In this document: positions 38,765 to 47,973 of the stretch, in pieces | Layout: each line of letters opens with the position of its first letter | Position numbering within the stretch: the stretch's first letter is position 1 | NCBI RefSeq assembly: GCF_040605455.1 | Contig: NZ_JBEXCV010000060.1 | Location: 1 to 48,043, forward strand | From: Embleya sp040605455 | Lineage (GTDB): Bacteria > Actinomycetota > Actinomycetes > Streptomycetales > Streptomycetaceae | Direction: 5' to 3' | DNA: 48,043 nt | Position numbers and translations under genes: made by a program | Notes under the pieces: model-generated | The model's input: the letters and a program-made list of their open reading frames with translations, nothing else | What the model was told of the DNA's origin: nothing | Databases searched by the model: none

Positions 38765-39510
38765 GTTCTCCCCCGCCCCTTCCTCCCGGACATGATCCGG
38801 CCTCCCTCGACCTCGCGGATGAGCCCCCGGCTCACAGTCGTCCGTTCGTCTGCTGTCCGGGATTGTCCGGACGTTTGTTGTCGCTGTCATCCTCCCGGAC
38901 ACAAGGTCGCAATATGCCCTGATTCGACAGGTGCGTACGCACCGGATCCCACCGACGCGAAAGCCGCGTCGCCCTCGCCGGGCTCCTCCAGGCCTGGCAC
39001 TCCTCACGCACCCGCGACCACGACGATCCCTCGACGCCGACGCGCCCGTCGTCGTGCCCTTCGTCGTCCGACGACGAGGGAGAAGAGCCCGTGCGCGAGA
39101 CGCCCACGCGGTGACGTGGCCAGGGCGTCTTCCGAACCTCGGACACGGCTCGCAGCGGTGCGGGCGTGGGGCACGGATGCTCACCACACGGGTCGTGCGC
39201 GCCCGCGCGCAGGGCGGGCGGTGGTGGCGGGTGAGGGCCTCGCGGGCACCCCGGCCGAGGGCCGCCTGCCGCGCGAAGGTGCCGACACCCGCCCGCTCCT
39301 CGAGGTAGGCATGCTCGCGGCCGAAAACGAGTCGGCGGCGGCCGACGCGCCACGGATCCGAACGCCACGCCCGCCCGCGCATTTCGGAACGTCGGGAACT
39401 GGTTCAGGGGTGTTCAGGTGGGGGGCGTCTGGCAGACACAGTTCTGCGCCATGGTCTTGGCGTTCGAACACATTGGTGTGGGATCGGCGCGGTGGAGGAG
39501 TTCGGTGGCT
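38765..39510. other. Intergenic between divergent genes
   Basis: No supported gene over about 745 bases. It must contain the promoters of the HTH gene (minus) and the secreted protein gene (plus). An AT-richer stretch lies at about 38860-38930. Confidence 0.4.
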
Positions 39511-40461
39511 ATGAGGCTGGTCTCGAAGGGTTTGCGAGCGGTATGGCGGGGCGCGTCGGTCGGCGCGGTCTGTGTTGCGCTGTGTGCCGGTGGCGGGCTC
39601 GCCGGTACGGCGCACGCGACGACGGCGGAGGCGGAGGCGGCTGACGGTGCGGGGGCGGCGTTCCCGTCCGCGGTCAGTGGGTGGAAGCCGGTCGGGAAGT
39701 ACGAGATCGACGCGCAGTCCCAGGCCCAGGGGTTGGCCGGCGTGCGGCCTCAGCACGGAAAGCCCTACATGTACTACGCCGGGAACACCTCGATCCCCGC
39801 GTCCGTGCGTGAGCGTGGCTGGTCGCACATCGGTGACCCGGACTCCTCGCGTGGCTACGTGTTCGATGCCTACCAGGGCGGTGGCGACGCGACGGCGAAG
39901 ATGTTCCGGGTCACCACGCCGGCGGGGGACGCCTACGAGTACGTGCATCCGTTGGCTGCGGGTGAGGCGATGAACAACTCCTTCGCTGCTGTTTCCCCCG
40001 ACGCTCGTTGGCTCGTCTCCGGCGAGTGGGACACGATGAATCGGCTGCTCGTCTTCCCCACGCCGATGCTGAACGCCACCACGCCGCGGACCGGAGGCGC
40101 CCTCCCGCTCGCCGCGACCATCGAACTGGACCGGCCGGTCAAGGACATCCAGGGGTGCACGTTCCTGGACGAGAAGCGGTTGGTGTGCGCGTCGGACGAC
40201 TCCGACGCGAAGTTGTTCCCCGTGGCCAAGCCGCTGCTCCAGATCGAACTGAAGAAGGCGCTCAACGGGAAGACGGTGACCGGGCACGTGACTTCGCTCG
40301 GTGGGCTGCCGCTGCTGAGCGCATGCCCGGGCGCTCCCGCCGACTTCGAGACCGAGGGCAACGACTACGACCGGCGTACGGGCGTCCTGCGGGTGGAGAT
40401 GATTCCGCCGCGTGATTGTGCCGCGCGTGCCACCGTGTACGAGTTCAAGCGGAAGCGCTGA
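39511..40461 (+). CDS. Secreted protein of unknown function
   Basis: A 316-residue exported protein from ATG 39511 (GGAGGAG upstream). It has a Sec signal peptide with basic N-terminus (MRLVSKGLRAVWRG), hydrophobic core and cleavage near GTAHA/TTAEA (about residue 34). The mature part is beta-rich: PYMYYAGNTSIPASVRERGW, GYVFDAYQGGGDATAKMFRV, SPDARWLVSGEWDTMNRLLV and DIQGCTFLDEKRLVCASDDS resemble WD/TolB-type propeller blades, with cysteines that may pair. No catalytic motif is seen. It is monocistronic with a strong terminator after the stop codon. Confidence 0.75.
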   Translation: MRLVSKGLRAVWRGASVGAVCVALCAGGGLAGTAHATTAEAEAADGAGAAFPSAVSGWKPVGKYEIDAQSQAQGLAGVRPQHGKPYMYYAGNTSIPASVRERGWSHIGDPDSSRGYVFDAYQGGGDATAKMFRVTTPAGDAYEYVHPLAAGEAMNNSFAAVSPDARWLVSGEWDTMNRLLVFPTPMLNATTPRTGGALPLAATIELDRPVKDIQGCTFLDEKRLVCASDDSDAKLFPVAKPLLQIELKKALNGKTVTGHVTSLGGLPLLSACPGAPADFETEGNDYDRRTGVLRVEMIPPRDCAARATVYEFKRKR

Positions 40462-40468
40462 TCCGCGT

Positions 40469-40513
40469 CGCCCACGCGGAACCCGCCAACGGGCGGGCCG
40501 CGTGGGCGGCTTT
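40469..40513 (+). terminator. Strong hairpin after the secreted protein gene
   Basis: CGCCCACGCGG (40469-40479) pairs with CCGCGTGGGCG (40498-40508), and inner CCCGCC/GGCGGG arms extend the stem; TTT follows at 40511. Confidence 0.75.
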
Positions 40514-40657
40514 GGCGTGAGTCGCGCATTCGGCGAGGGCCGTGCGGGGGCTGGGGTGCGTGGGCACTGCGCGACCAGGAGCTGGGGTGTTCCGGTGCCG
40601 GCGCGCCGTTGGCAGGATGTCCGTGCCAAGCACTCGATGAGAAAGGACCCGACGACC

Positions 40658-41068
40658 GTGGCTCGTGCCGTCACTTTGATCCGCTCCGCCGCCCTGTCCG
40701 ACGTCGCCGAGTATGCCTATGCGGCCACGGCGCCCGCCGAGTCCCGCCTGATCTTCCTCGCCGGGGCGTGTCCACTGAACGACGACGGATCCACGGCAGC
40801 GATCGGAGACTACGCGGGCCAGGCATTGAAGGCCGTCGAGAACATGCGGGCTGCTCTCACTGCCGCCGGCGCGTCCCTCCGGGACGTCATCAGTACGAGA
40901 GTTCTCGTGGCATCCGCCCGTCGGGAGGATTTGGTGGCTGCCTGGGAGGTGGTCCGGGACTCGTTCGCCGACCATGACGTCCCCAGTACTTTGATGGGCG
41001 TCACTGTGCTCGGCTACAAGGACCAGCTCGTCGAGATCGAGGCCGTCGCCGCCGTACTCGATTCGTGA
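40658..41068 (+). CDS. RidA-family protein
   Basis: A 136-residue protein of the RidA/YjgF/UK114 family, which hydrolyses reactive enamine/imine intermediates of PLP enzymes or related substrates. Typical features are RLIFLAGACPLNDDGSTAAI near the N-terminus, GQALKAVENMRAALTAAGAS, DVISTRVLVAS with the conserved substrate-binding Arg, and the C-terminal VEIEAVAAV containing the conserved Glu. GTG 40658 follows AGAAAGGA; ATG 40637, seven codons earlier, has no ribosome binding site. It stands alone, convergent with the AraC regulator gene. Confidence 0.85.
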   Translation: MARAVTLIRSAALSDVAEYAYAATAPAESRLIFLAGACPLNDDGSTAAIGDYAGQALKAVENMRAALTAAGASLRDVISTRVLVASARREDLVAAWEVVRDSFADHDVPSTLMGVTVLGYKDQLVEIEAVAAVLDS

Positions 41069-41231
41069 GGCCCGTTGACACACTGCGGGGCCCGAGCGCG
41101 GCCCGGCCCAGACGTTGTTGGTGCCGCCGCTGTGGTTGTGCGGGAATCGCGAGGCACACGGGGATCATCTCCTGCCCGATCGCGGACCACATCGGCCCGG
41201 GTGCGAGTACGAATCACCCCTGAGGACTTGA

Positions 41232-42059
41232 CTACCTCGGGCGTTGAGACGCGTGGGCGGTGGTCCGCCGACCGGTTCGGTAGCGGCCCGGGGTCGTTCC
41301 GATGATGTTGGTGAACGCTGTGATGAAGCTGCTGGGGTTGGCCCATCCGCAGGCGTAGGCGGTTTGGGTGGTGTCGTGGCCGTCGGCGAGGAGCATGAGC
41401 GCGTGGTAGATGCGTAGCTGCGTGCGCCACTCATAGAAGGTCATGCCGAGTTCGTTGCGGAACAGTCGGCTGAGGGTGCGGGTGCCGGCTCCGACCGTCT
41501 TCCCGAGTTCGGCCAGCGTGGCGTTGTCCGCCGGCGTCTCGTGCAACATCCGGGCGATGGCTTGCAGTCGGTCGTCCCGTGGCTCGGGCAGGTGCAGCGG
41601 CTGTTCGTGTGCTTCGCGGAGTTCGTCGACGAGGACTCGAAGAAGGCGAGCGCGCGCGGAGCGGCTGTAGTCGGGCGCGGCGTCGTCGTAGTTGCGGGGG
41701 CCGGTCAGGGCGAGCAGGACCTCGCGGGCGAGGTCGGAGGCCAGGAACACGGCGGGATGGTCTGGTACGAGCCGGGCCATGGATGGCGCGAGAAAGACGA
41801 TCCGCATATCGGTGTCGCCGTGGGCGCGGTGGTAGTGCGTGAACCCGGCGGGGGTCCAGGCGACCCGGTTGGCGGGAACGATCGACGTGCCGTACTCGGT
41901 GTGAACTGCCAGGACGCCGCCGGCCGCGTAGACCAGGTGTCCCCGTGCGTGCGACTGCACCGCACTTGTCTCGCCGGATGGCCACAGGTGGCGCCCGCCG
42001 GAGGGCCACATATATGACGTCGCTCCGGCAATCGGGCGAGGTTGGCGGGGAACAGGCAT
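41232..42059 (-). CDS. AraC-family transcriptional regulator
   Basis: A 275-residue regulator with an N-terminal cupin-like sensor (about 25-110: SHARGHLVYAAGGVLAVHTE and RVAWTPAGFTHYHRAHGDTD) and a C-terminal double-HTH AraC DNA-binding domain (about 170-270: LAELGKTVGAGTRTLSRLFR, then ACGWANPSSFITAF and TTPGRYR). Its ATG at 42059 lies 166 bases from the divergent hydrolase gene, an arrangement typical of an AraC regulator controlling its neighbour. The palindrome at 42163-42181 in the shared region is a candidate site for it or another regulator. Confidence 0.88.
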   Translation of the reverse strand: MPVPRQPRPIAGATSYMWPSGGRHLWPSGETSAVQSHARGHLVYAAGGVLAVHTEYGTSIVPANRVAWTPAGFTHYHRAHGDTDMRIVFLAPSMARLVPDHPAVFLASDLAREVLLALTGPRNYDDAAPDYSRSARARLLRVLVDELREAHEQPLHLPEPRDDRLQAIARMLHETPADNATLAELGKTVGAGTRTLSRLFRNELGMTFYEWRTQLRIYHALMLLADGHDTTQTAYACGWANPSSFITAFTNIIGTTPGRYRTGRRTTAHASQRPR

Positions 42060-42162
42060 CGGTTGGCATCCTAGCGGTAGCACGCCACATCTTCCCCCGC
42101 TGACACTGTCTCCATGCGGAGTGGTTTTCAGTCGCGCAGAGCGCCGGCCGCACCACATGTCA

Positions 42163-42181
42163 TCGAGGCAGCATGCCTCGA
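42163..42181. promoter_or_regulatory. Palindrome in the AraC/hydrolase divergent region
   Basis: TCGAGGCA-gca-TGCCTCGA, 8-bp perfect arms. A second, imperfect inverted repeat around CGCCGCGG/CCGCGG lies immediately downstream (about 42178-42210), just before the hydrolase ribosome binding site AGAAGGAGA; it could fold in the leader mRNA. Confidence 0.5.
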
Positions 42182-42225
42182 CGCCGCGGCTTGGATGCCG
42201 CGGCTCGAGATAGAAGGAGAAACGC

Positions 42226-42894
42226 ATGGCGACGTTCGTCCTTGTGCCCGGCGCTTGGAAGGGCTCCTGGTCGTTTGAGGCGGTGGTTCCGCTGCTGGAG
42301 CGTGCCGGTCACACCGCTCACGCCCTGACCCTGACCGGTCTGCGGCCGGACGACGACAACGCGACGGTCGCGACCGCCAACCTCGACACGCACGCCGACG
42401 ACGTATTGCGGCACCTCGATCGCAACCACATCACCAGCGCGACGCTGGTCGGCCACAGCTATGCAGGGATGGTGATCGCCGCCGCCGCCGACCGCGCCGG
42501 CGGCCGGATCTCACGACTGGTGCATCTCGACGCCTACGTACCGCGCGACGGCGAGTCGTGCTGGTCGTCAACGAACGAGCACTTCCGGGGAGTGTTCGCC
42601 GTCGGAGCCGCGGCCACCGGCTACGCCGTGCGACCGCCGGACGGCGGCGATCCCCGCCGCCGTCCCCATCCCCTCGCCTCGTTCCTGCAAACGATCCGGC
42701 TCACAGGCACGCTCGCCCAGGTCCCTCGTCGCGAGTTCGTCTACTGCTCGGGGTGGGAAGACCGGACGCCGTTCGCTGAACTTCGCACCCGGCTCCAAGC
42801 CGATCCCGAGTGGCGGGTCCACGACCTCCCCACCGGCCACGACGCAATGCATGAGGCCCCGGAGGCGGTCGCTGCACTACTGCTTGGCGAATGA
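42226..42894 (+). CDS. Alpha/beta hydrolase
   Basis: A 222-residue alpha/beta hydrolase of the small esterase/EstA-like type. It starts FVLVPGAWKGSWSF with the oxyanion HG-like region replaced by PGAW, then LVGHSYAGM with the nucleophile Ser78, and LPTGHDAMHEAPE with the catalytic His205. A strong ribosome binding site (AGAAGGAGA) precedes ATG 42226. Relatives include plant methyl-esterase-like and bacterial salicylate-ester-like hydrolases; the substrate here is unknown. It is divergent from, and likely controlled by, the AraC regulator. Confidence 0.85.
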   Translation: MATFVLVPGAWKGSWSFEAVVPLLERAGHTAHALTLTGLRPDDDNATVATANLDTHADDVLRHLDRNHITSATLVGHSYAGMVIAAAADRAGGRISRLVHLDAYVPRDGESCWSSTNEHFRGVFAVGAAATGYAVRPPDGGDPRRRPHPLASFLQTIRLTGTLAQVPRREFVYCSGWEDRTPFAELRTRLQADPEWRVHDLPTGHDAMHEAPEAVAALLLGE

Positions 42895-43281
42895 TCTCGA
42901 CACACGGACGGCAGTCCTGCCATCGAGGCCACACACGCGTGGTCACGATCCGTCGTTACCGGTACACCGGCTGCGGACATGTGTGACGCCAGGACACCAG
43001 CCGGGCGGCCGAATCTCGGCGCCGGCACGGGACTTCGGTGATCGCGTCGCGCCTGGTCCGCGGCAGGTACCGGAGTTCGTCCGGGCCGGCGGCGCTCCGG
43101 GGACCCGGCACGCCGGTTCGACGATCGCCACGGCATCGGCAAGGAGCCGGGTATGCGGTACGGGTGCCTGCCGGCTCGGCCGATTCGTGCTCCGGGCGCG
43201 TCGATTCGGCCGGTTGCCTTCGGGCGTCGCTCGGTCCGCCGCCGCACGGTCGCCAGACATACATCGGACACTCATCGGACA
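42895..43281. other. Intergenic, no gene seen
   Basis: This lies between the ends of convergent genes. A short repeat (CATCGGACACTCATCGGACAC, about 43262-43281) precedes the terminator; nothing else is recognised. Confidence 0.4.
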
Positions 43282-43322
43282 CGCGTCGGGCGCGTCGAAG
43301 GAGCTTCGACACGCCCGACGCG
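43282..43322 (-). terminator. Terminator of the cstA-ybdD operon
   Basis: CGCGTCGGGCGcGTCGAAG (43282-43300) pairs with 43304-43322 with one mismatch around a 3-base loop, 14 bases past the YbdD stop codon. Confidence 0.8.
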
Positions 43323-43336
43323 ATGGTGACCGGGAG

Positions 43337-43567
43337 TCAACAGCAGCGGGTTTGTGGGTGCTCCTCACGCCGCTTGGTCCGCCAGGTTTCGTAGGCCCGG
43401 CGGGACGGGATCGGCCGATCCGGGTGTTCACGCAGGTGCCGCAGGCAGTGCCGGTCGTAGTCCGCCGCGCCGGAGATCTCCCGTAGGTACCACCGGATCC
43501 ACCGGAACAGCCGGAACAGCCGGGTCGGACCGACCCGACCCCCGGCACTCGCCGTCGAACCGCTCAC
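43337..43567 (-). CDS. YbdD/YjiX family small protein
   Basis: A 76-residue protein of the YbdD/YjiX family (PF04328), which almost always follows cstA-type transporter genes. The core WYLREISGAADYDRHCLRHL, then SRRAYETWRTKRREEHPQ and the terminal double cysteine are diagnostic. GTG 43567 overlaps the TGA of the CstA gene (GTGA), so translation is coupled. It is needed for activity of CstA/BtsT-type transporters in enterobacteria; the same role is inferred here. Confidence 0.88.
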   Translation of the reverse strand: MSGSTASAGGRVGPTRLFRLFRWIRWYLREISGAADYDRHCLRHLREHPDRPIPSRRAYETWRTKRREEHPQTRCC

Positions 43568-45771
43568 AATCGACCCGCTTCGCCGCCGGAGCCATCGCCG
43601 GCGCCGGAGTCGTCGTCGGGCCCGGCGCCGACGCCCACCCGGGCGAGTTGCTTCTCCCGGGGTGCGCCCACCGGTTCGAGCACCAGTGTCGACGCGACGT
43701 AGGGCGTTTCGGTGGTGGGCACGGGCGCGCCGGCGCGGATCGCCCGACCGCACACGATGGCCGCGTTGCCCATCACCAGGGCGATCAGCACGAGGAACAG
43801 CGCAATCAGCACGCCGTCCACGGTGGAGTTCAGCACCACGGTGTGCATGTCGTCCATGTTCTTCGCCGGGCCCAGCACCTTGCCCGCGTCGATCGCGTCG
43901 GCGTACCGGTCGCGTTGGGCGAAGAAGCCGACCCGAGGGTCGTCGGAGAAAATCTTCTGCCATCCGGCGGAGTAGGTCACCGCCACATCCCAGGCCAGCG
44001 GGACGCCGGTGACCCAGGCCCAGCGCAGCTTGCCCGACTTGATCAGCACGGTGGTCGCCACGGTGAGCGCGACCGCGGCAAGGAGCTGGTTGGCGATGCC
44101 GAACAGCGGGAAGAGCTGGTTGATCCCGCCCAGCGGGTCGGTGGCCCCGGCGTAGAGGAAGTAGCCCCACAGGCCGACCACCACGGCACTGGTCAACCAG
44201 ATGCCGGGCTTCCAGTTGACTCGGCCGATCGGCTTCCACACATTGCCCAGCATGTCCTGGAGCATGAAGCGGCCCACCCGGGTTCCCGCGTCCACGGTGG
44301 TCAGGATGAACAGCGCCTCGAACATGATCGCGAAGTGGTACCAGAACGCCTTCATCCCGGAACCGCCGAACACGTCGGCGAAGATCTCCGACATGCCCAC
44401 GGCCAGCGTGGGTGCTCCGCCGGAGCGGGCGATCAGCGTCTTCTCCTCGACGGCCGAGGCCGCCGCGCGCAGGTCATCGGGGGTGATCGTGAAGCCGAGG
44501 CCGGCCACCGCGTGCGAGGCGCTCTCGGCGGTGGCGCCGAGCACGCCGGCCGGGGCGTTCATCGCGTAGTACAGGCCGGGATCGATCACGCACGCCGCGA
44601 CCAGTGCCATGATCGCCACGAACGACTCCATCAGCATGGCGCCGTAGCCGATCATCCGGACCTGCGATTCCTTCTGGATCAGCTTCGGCGTGGTGCCGGA
44701 GGCGACCAGGGCATGGAAGCCGGAGAGTGCGCCGCACGCGATGGTGATGAACAGGAACGGGAACATCGACCCGGCGAACACCGGCCCGGAGCCGGAGTCC
44801 GCGAAGGAACTGATCGCGTCGGTCTTCAGGTTCGGCGCGGCCACCAGCACGCCGACGGCCAGCAGCACGATGGTGCCGACCTTCATGAAGGTGGACAGGT
44901 AGTCGCGCGGGGCCAGGAGCAGCCACACCGGCAGCACCGACGCGACGAAGCCGTACCCGACCAGACAGAACACCAGTGTGGTCGGACTCCAGGTGAACGC
45001 GTCGCCCAGCGCGGTGTCCTCGATCTGCCCGCCGCCGACGATCGCGGCCAGGAGCAGCGCCACCCCGATCACGCTGGTCTCCAGTACCCGGCCGGGTCGC
45101 AGGAAGCGCAAATAGACGCCCATGAACAGGGCGATCGGGATGGTCAGCGTCACCGAGAAAGTCCCCCACGGCGAGTTCGCCAGCGCGTTGACCACGACCA
45201 GGGCGAGCACCGCGAGCAGGATGATCATGATCACGAACACCGCGATCAACGCCGCGATGCCGCCGACCCGGCCGATCTCCTCACGGGCCATCTGGCCCAG
45301 GCTCTTGCCATCCCGACGCATGGACAGGAAGAGGATCACCATGTCCTGCACGGCCCCGGCGAAGATCACCCCCACCACGATCCAGATGGTGCCCGGCAGG
45401 TAACCCATCTGCGCGGCCAGCACCGGGCCCACCAGCGGTCCGGCGCCGGCGATCGCGGCGAAGTGGTGACCGAACAGCACCCGGCGGTCGGTCGGTTGGT
45501 AGTCGACGCCGTCGTCGAGCCGCTCGGCCGGGGTGGCCCGGGTGTCGTCCGGTTCCAACACTCGTTTGGTGATGAAGCGGGAGTAGAAGCCGTAGGCGAT
45601 CGCGTACGAGGCGACCGCCGCGAAGATCAGCCAGACGGCCGAGATCTCCTCGCCGCGAGCCAGGGCGACCACGCCCCAGCCGGCCGCGCCGAGCAGCGCG
45701 ACGACGGTCCAGATCAGGATCGTTCTCGGGTGGTACGAACGGGGGCTGCGGGTGCCGGTCGTGGTGGGCAC
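43564..45771 (-). CDS. cstA: Carbon starvation protein A, peptide/pyruvate transporter
   Basis: A 735-residue polytopic membrane protein of the CstA/BtsT family with about 16-18 transmembrane helices. Signature segments are DYQPTDRRVLFGHHFAAIAG near the N-terminus, GPVLAAQMGYLPGTIWI, GALSGFHALVASGTTPKLI, VTIDAGTR-like ILTTVDAGTRVGRFMLQD and WGYFLYAGATDPLGGINQLF. CstA proteins take up peptides or pyruvate under carbon limitation. GTG 45771 follows GAGGAG by 7 bases. It is cotranscribed with the YbdD-like gene and preceded, 178 bases upstream, by a DUF3311 gene on the same strand. The C-terminal tail (about 40 residues) is Gly/Asp-rich. Confidence 0.9.
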   Translation of the reverse strand: MPTTTGTRSPRSYHPRTILIWTVVALLGAAGWGVVALARGEEISAVWLIFAAVASYAIAYGFYSRFITKRVLEPDDTRATPAERLDDGVDYQPTDRRVLFGHHFAAIAGAGPLVGPVLAAQMGYLPGTIWIVVGVIFAGAVQDMVILFLSMRRDGKSLGQMAREEIGRVGGIAALIAVFVIMIILLAVLALVVVNALANSPWGTFSVTLTIPIALFMGVYLRFLRPGRVLETSVIGVALLLAAIVGGGQIEDTALGDAFTWSPTTLVFCLVGYGFVASVLPVWLLLAPRDYLSTFMKVGTIVLLAVGVLVAAPNLKTDAISSFADSGSGPVFAGSMFPFLFITIACGALSGFHALVASGTTPKLIQKESQVRMIGYGAMLMESFVAIMALVAACVIDPGLYYAMNAPAGVLGATAESASHAVAGLGFTITPDDLRAAASAVEEKTLIARSGGAPTLAVGMSEIFADVFGGSGMKAFWYHFAIMFEALFILTTVDAGTRVGRFMLQDMLGNVWKPIGRVNWKPGIWLTSAVVVGLWGYFLYAGATDPLGGINQLFPLFGIANQLLAAVALTVATTVLIKSGKLRWAWVTGVPLAWDVAVTYSAGWQKIFSDDPRVGFFAQRDRYADAIDAGKVLGPAKNMDDMHTVVLNSTVDGVLIALFLVLIALVMGNAAIVCGRAIRAGAPVPTTETPYVASTLVLEPVGAPREKQLARVGVGAGPDDDSGAGDGSGGEAGRL

Positions 45772-45949
45772 GCGTACTCCTCATCGGGCAGGGGACGAAA
45801 GAGCGACGGACAGGAACTGCGGGATCAGCCGCGGCAGGCAGCCGATCCGGGTCGGCCGGGTCGAGTCGGGCAATCAGGGCAAATCAGGTCGATCAAGGCC
45901 GGTCGGACCGATCCGAGGGCAACGCCGCCCGGCCCGAGGACACCGTCGG

Positions 45950-46195
45950 TCAGGGATGTCGCCGCTCGGGACGGCGCAACAGCAGGTAGGCAATGAACAT
46001 GGCGGCGGCGCATCCCGGTACCCAGGCGAGCTGATACCAGTAGAAGAACGGGATGCCGGCCAACTCCGGCTCTCGACGCGTGTATGCGGGCACCCACAGC
46101 AGTGCCGCGACGGGTGCGGCGAGGCAGCCGCCGGCCGCGATCCGGCGTGCCGTACGGGCCCGTGCGGCGTCGGGCGGGGGGCGATCCCCGGTCAT
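45950..46195 (-). CDS. DUF3311 small membrane protein
   Basis: An 81-residue protein with two transmembrane helices and the DUF3311 motif (VPAYTRREPELAGIPFFYWY, then QLAWVPGCAAAMFIAYLLLR). ATG 46195 follows GGAGGAGG. DUF3311 proteins are normally encoded just upstream of and in the same direction as a solute:sodium symporter and probably act as its small subunit. Here the symporter gene lies divergently at 46411, so the usual operon has been inverted, and the gene is instead co-directional with cstA. Confidence 0.85.
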   Translation of the reverse strand: MTGDRPPPDAARARTARRIAAGGCLAAPVAALLWVPAYTRREPELAGIPFFYWYQLAWVPGCAAAMFIAYLLLRRPERRHP

Positions 46196-46410
46196 CGCGC
46201 CTCCTCCGGTTCGGTCGTCCGGGCCGCCGGTTCGCCGGCCCTGTGGAAGAGTTGCGCGGGCTCGCGTTTTGGTTGACAACCGATGTCGGGCGGATTTCCG
46301 CGAGGTTGCCCGACCGGTGCCGCGAACGTTTTCGGCCACGCCACTAAAGTCGGTACGCTCGCGGCAATCCGTGCCCGAGTGCGCTCGCACGCCGATCCGG
46401 ACGGTGACGG
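46196..46410. promoter_or_regulatory. Divergent promoter region of DUF3311 and symporter genes
   Basis: GGTTGACAACC (46271-46281) is a perfect inverted repeat containing TTGACA. Further on, TTCGGC (46331-46336) and TACGCT (46354-46359) are spaced by 17 bases and could be a weak promoter for the symporter. Confidence 0.3.
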
Positions 46411-47973
46411 ATGACCGACGGGGCCATGACCGCGGCCGTTTTGATCGTCGTCGGCGGCGCCTCGCTACTGGCCGTGACCGCGCCGCGGCTGCACCGCAGT
46501 CACGAGCTGCCGTCGTTGGAGAACTGGGCGCTGGCCGATCGCGGCCTGGGCCCGGTCTGGACCTGGTTCCTGCTCGGCGGCACGATCTTCACCGCGTACA
46601 CCTTCACCGCGGTACCGGGCCAGGTGTACGGGCGAGGCGCGTCCGCGTTCTTCGCCCTGCCGTACACGGTGATCGTCTGCCCGATGGCCTTCGTACTGCT
46701 CCCCCGGCTGTGGTCGGTGGCCCGTCGGCACGGCTACCTCACCGTGGGGGACTTCGTCCGGGGCCGCTACGGTTCACCGGCGCTGGCCCTGGTGGTCGCG
46801 CTGACCGGGATCCTGGCCACAATGCCCTACCTGGCGCTTCAGGTGCTCGGCATCCGCGCCGTGCTCGCCGCCGCCGGGCTGCATCCGCGCGGCGCGGCCG
46901 GCGACCTGAGCATGGTCGCGCTGTTCGCCGGGCTCGCGATCGCCACGTACCGGCACGGGTTACGTGCGCCGACGGTGATCTCGGCGCTGAAGGGGGTGGC
47001 CATCTTCGGCTCCGCCGCGGTGGCGGTCACGTTCGTGCTGCGCCGCTTCGGCGGGCCGGGTCCGATGTTCGAGGCCGCGGATCGGCGGCTCGCCGGGCGC
47101 GGGCCGGTCGACGCGTCGTTGGTGCTCGCCCCGCATCAGCAGGCCGGGTTCGCCACCCTGGCGCTCGGTTCGGCGCTGGCGCTGTTGATGTACCCGCACG
47201 TCCTGACCGCCGGGTTCGCCGCCGCCGGACCCGACACGCTGCGTCGGGTGTCGGTCGCGCTGCCCGCGTGGACGTCGGTGCTGGCGATGTTCGGCGTGCT
47301 CGGCATCGCGGCTCTGGCGATCGGCGTCGACGCGCCCTCGGGCACCGCCGAGGCGGCCGTACCGCTGCTGGTCGATCGGCTGCTGCCGGCCTTCCCGGCG
47401 GGCCTGGTGTTCGGCGCGATCATCGTCGGCGCGCTGGTGCCGGCGGCGGTGATGTCGATCGCCGCAGCGACCTCGTTCGTGCGCAACGTCTACGTCGAGT
47501 ACTTCCATCCGACGGCCACTCCGAAGCGGCAGATGTGGGTTGCCCAACTGGTGTCGCTGATCGCGAAGCTGGGCGCGGTGGCGTTCGTCTTCGGGTTGCG
47601 CGACCAGGCCGCGATCAATCTGCAACTGCTGGGCGGGGTGTGGATCCTGCAGATCTTCCCGGCCGTGGTGATCGGACTGTTCACCCGGCGACTGCACCAT
47701 CGGGCGCTGCTGGTGGGCTGGGCGGTGGGCATGCTGGCCGGTACGGTCGCGGTCGTGCGGGAGGGCTTCGTCTCGCTGATCCGGGTCGAACTGGGAGGTC
47801 ACGGCGTGCAGATGTACGCGGGGCTCGCCGCGCTGCTGCTCAACCTGGCCGTCACCCTGGCCCTGACCGAGGTGTTCGACCGGCTCGGCGCGGCGCGCGG
47901 CACGGACACCACGGCCCTGCCGTCCCGGCTGACCGGCCGGGGCACCTCGGCGAAGGAGGCGAAAGGCTCGTGA
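46411..47973 (+). CDS. Solute:sodium symporter (monocarboxylate-type)
   Basis: A 520-residue SSS-family transporter with about 13 transmembrane helices. Typical elements are LADRGLGPVWTWFLLGGTIF, TAYTFTAVPGQVYGRG, GYLTVGDFVRGRYGS (the SSS TM3-4 region), VPAAVMSIAAATSFVRNVYV (TM8-9) and the long hydrophobic C-terminus. It is closest in look to MctP/MctC-like uptake systems for monocarboxylates such as pyruvate, acetate or lactate, which pair with DUF3311 proteins. Both plausible partners (DUF3311 and CstA) are adjacent and divergent, suggesting a carboxylate-uptake island. Its TGA overlaps the GTG of the next gene. Confidence 0.85.
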   Translation: MTDGAMTAAVLIVVGGASLLAVTAPRLHRSHELPSLENWALADRGLGPVWTWFLLGGTIFTAYTFTAVPGQVYGRGASAFFALPYTVIVCPMAFVLLPRLWSVARRHGYLTVGDFVRGRYGSPALALVVALTGILATMPYLALQVLGIRAVLAAAGLHPRGAAGDLSMVALFAGLAIATYRHGLRAPTVISALKGVAIFGSAAVAVTFVLRRFGGPGPMFEAADRRLAGRGPVDASLVLAPHQQAGFATLALGSALALLMYPHVLTAGFAAAGPDTLRRVSVALPAWTSVLAMFGVLGIAALAIGVDAPSGTAEAAVPLLVDRLLPAFPAGLVFGAIIVGALVPAAVMSIAAATSFVRNVYVEYFHPTATPKRQMWVAQLVSLIAKLGAVAFVFGLRDQAAINLQLLGGVWILQIFPAVVIGLFTRRLHHRALLVGWAVGMLAGTVAVVREGFVSLIRVELGGHGVQMYAGLAALLLNLAVTLALTEVFDRLGAARGTDTTALPSRLTGRGTSAKEAKGS

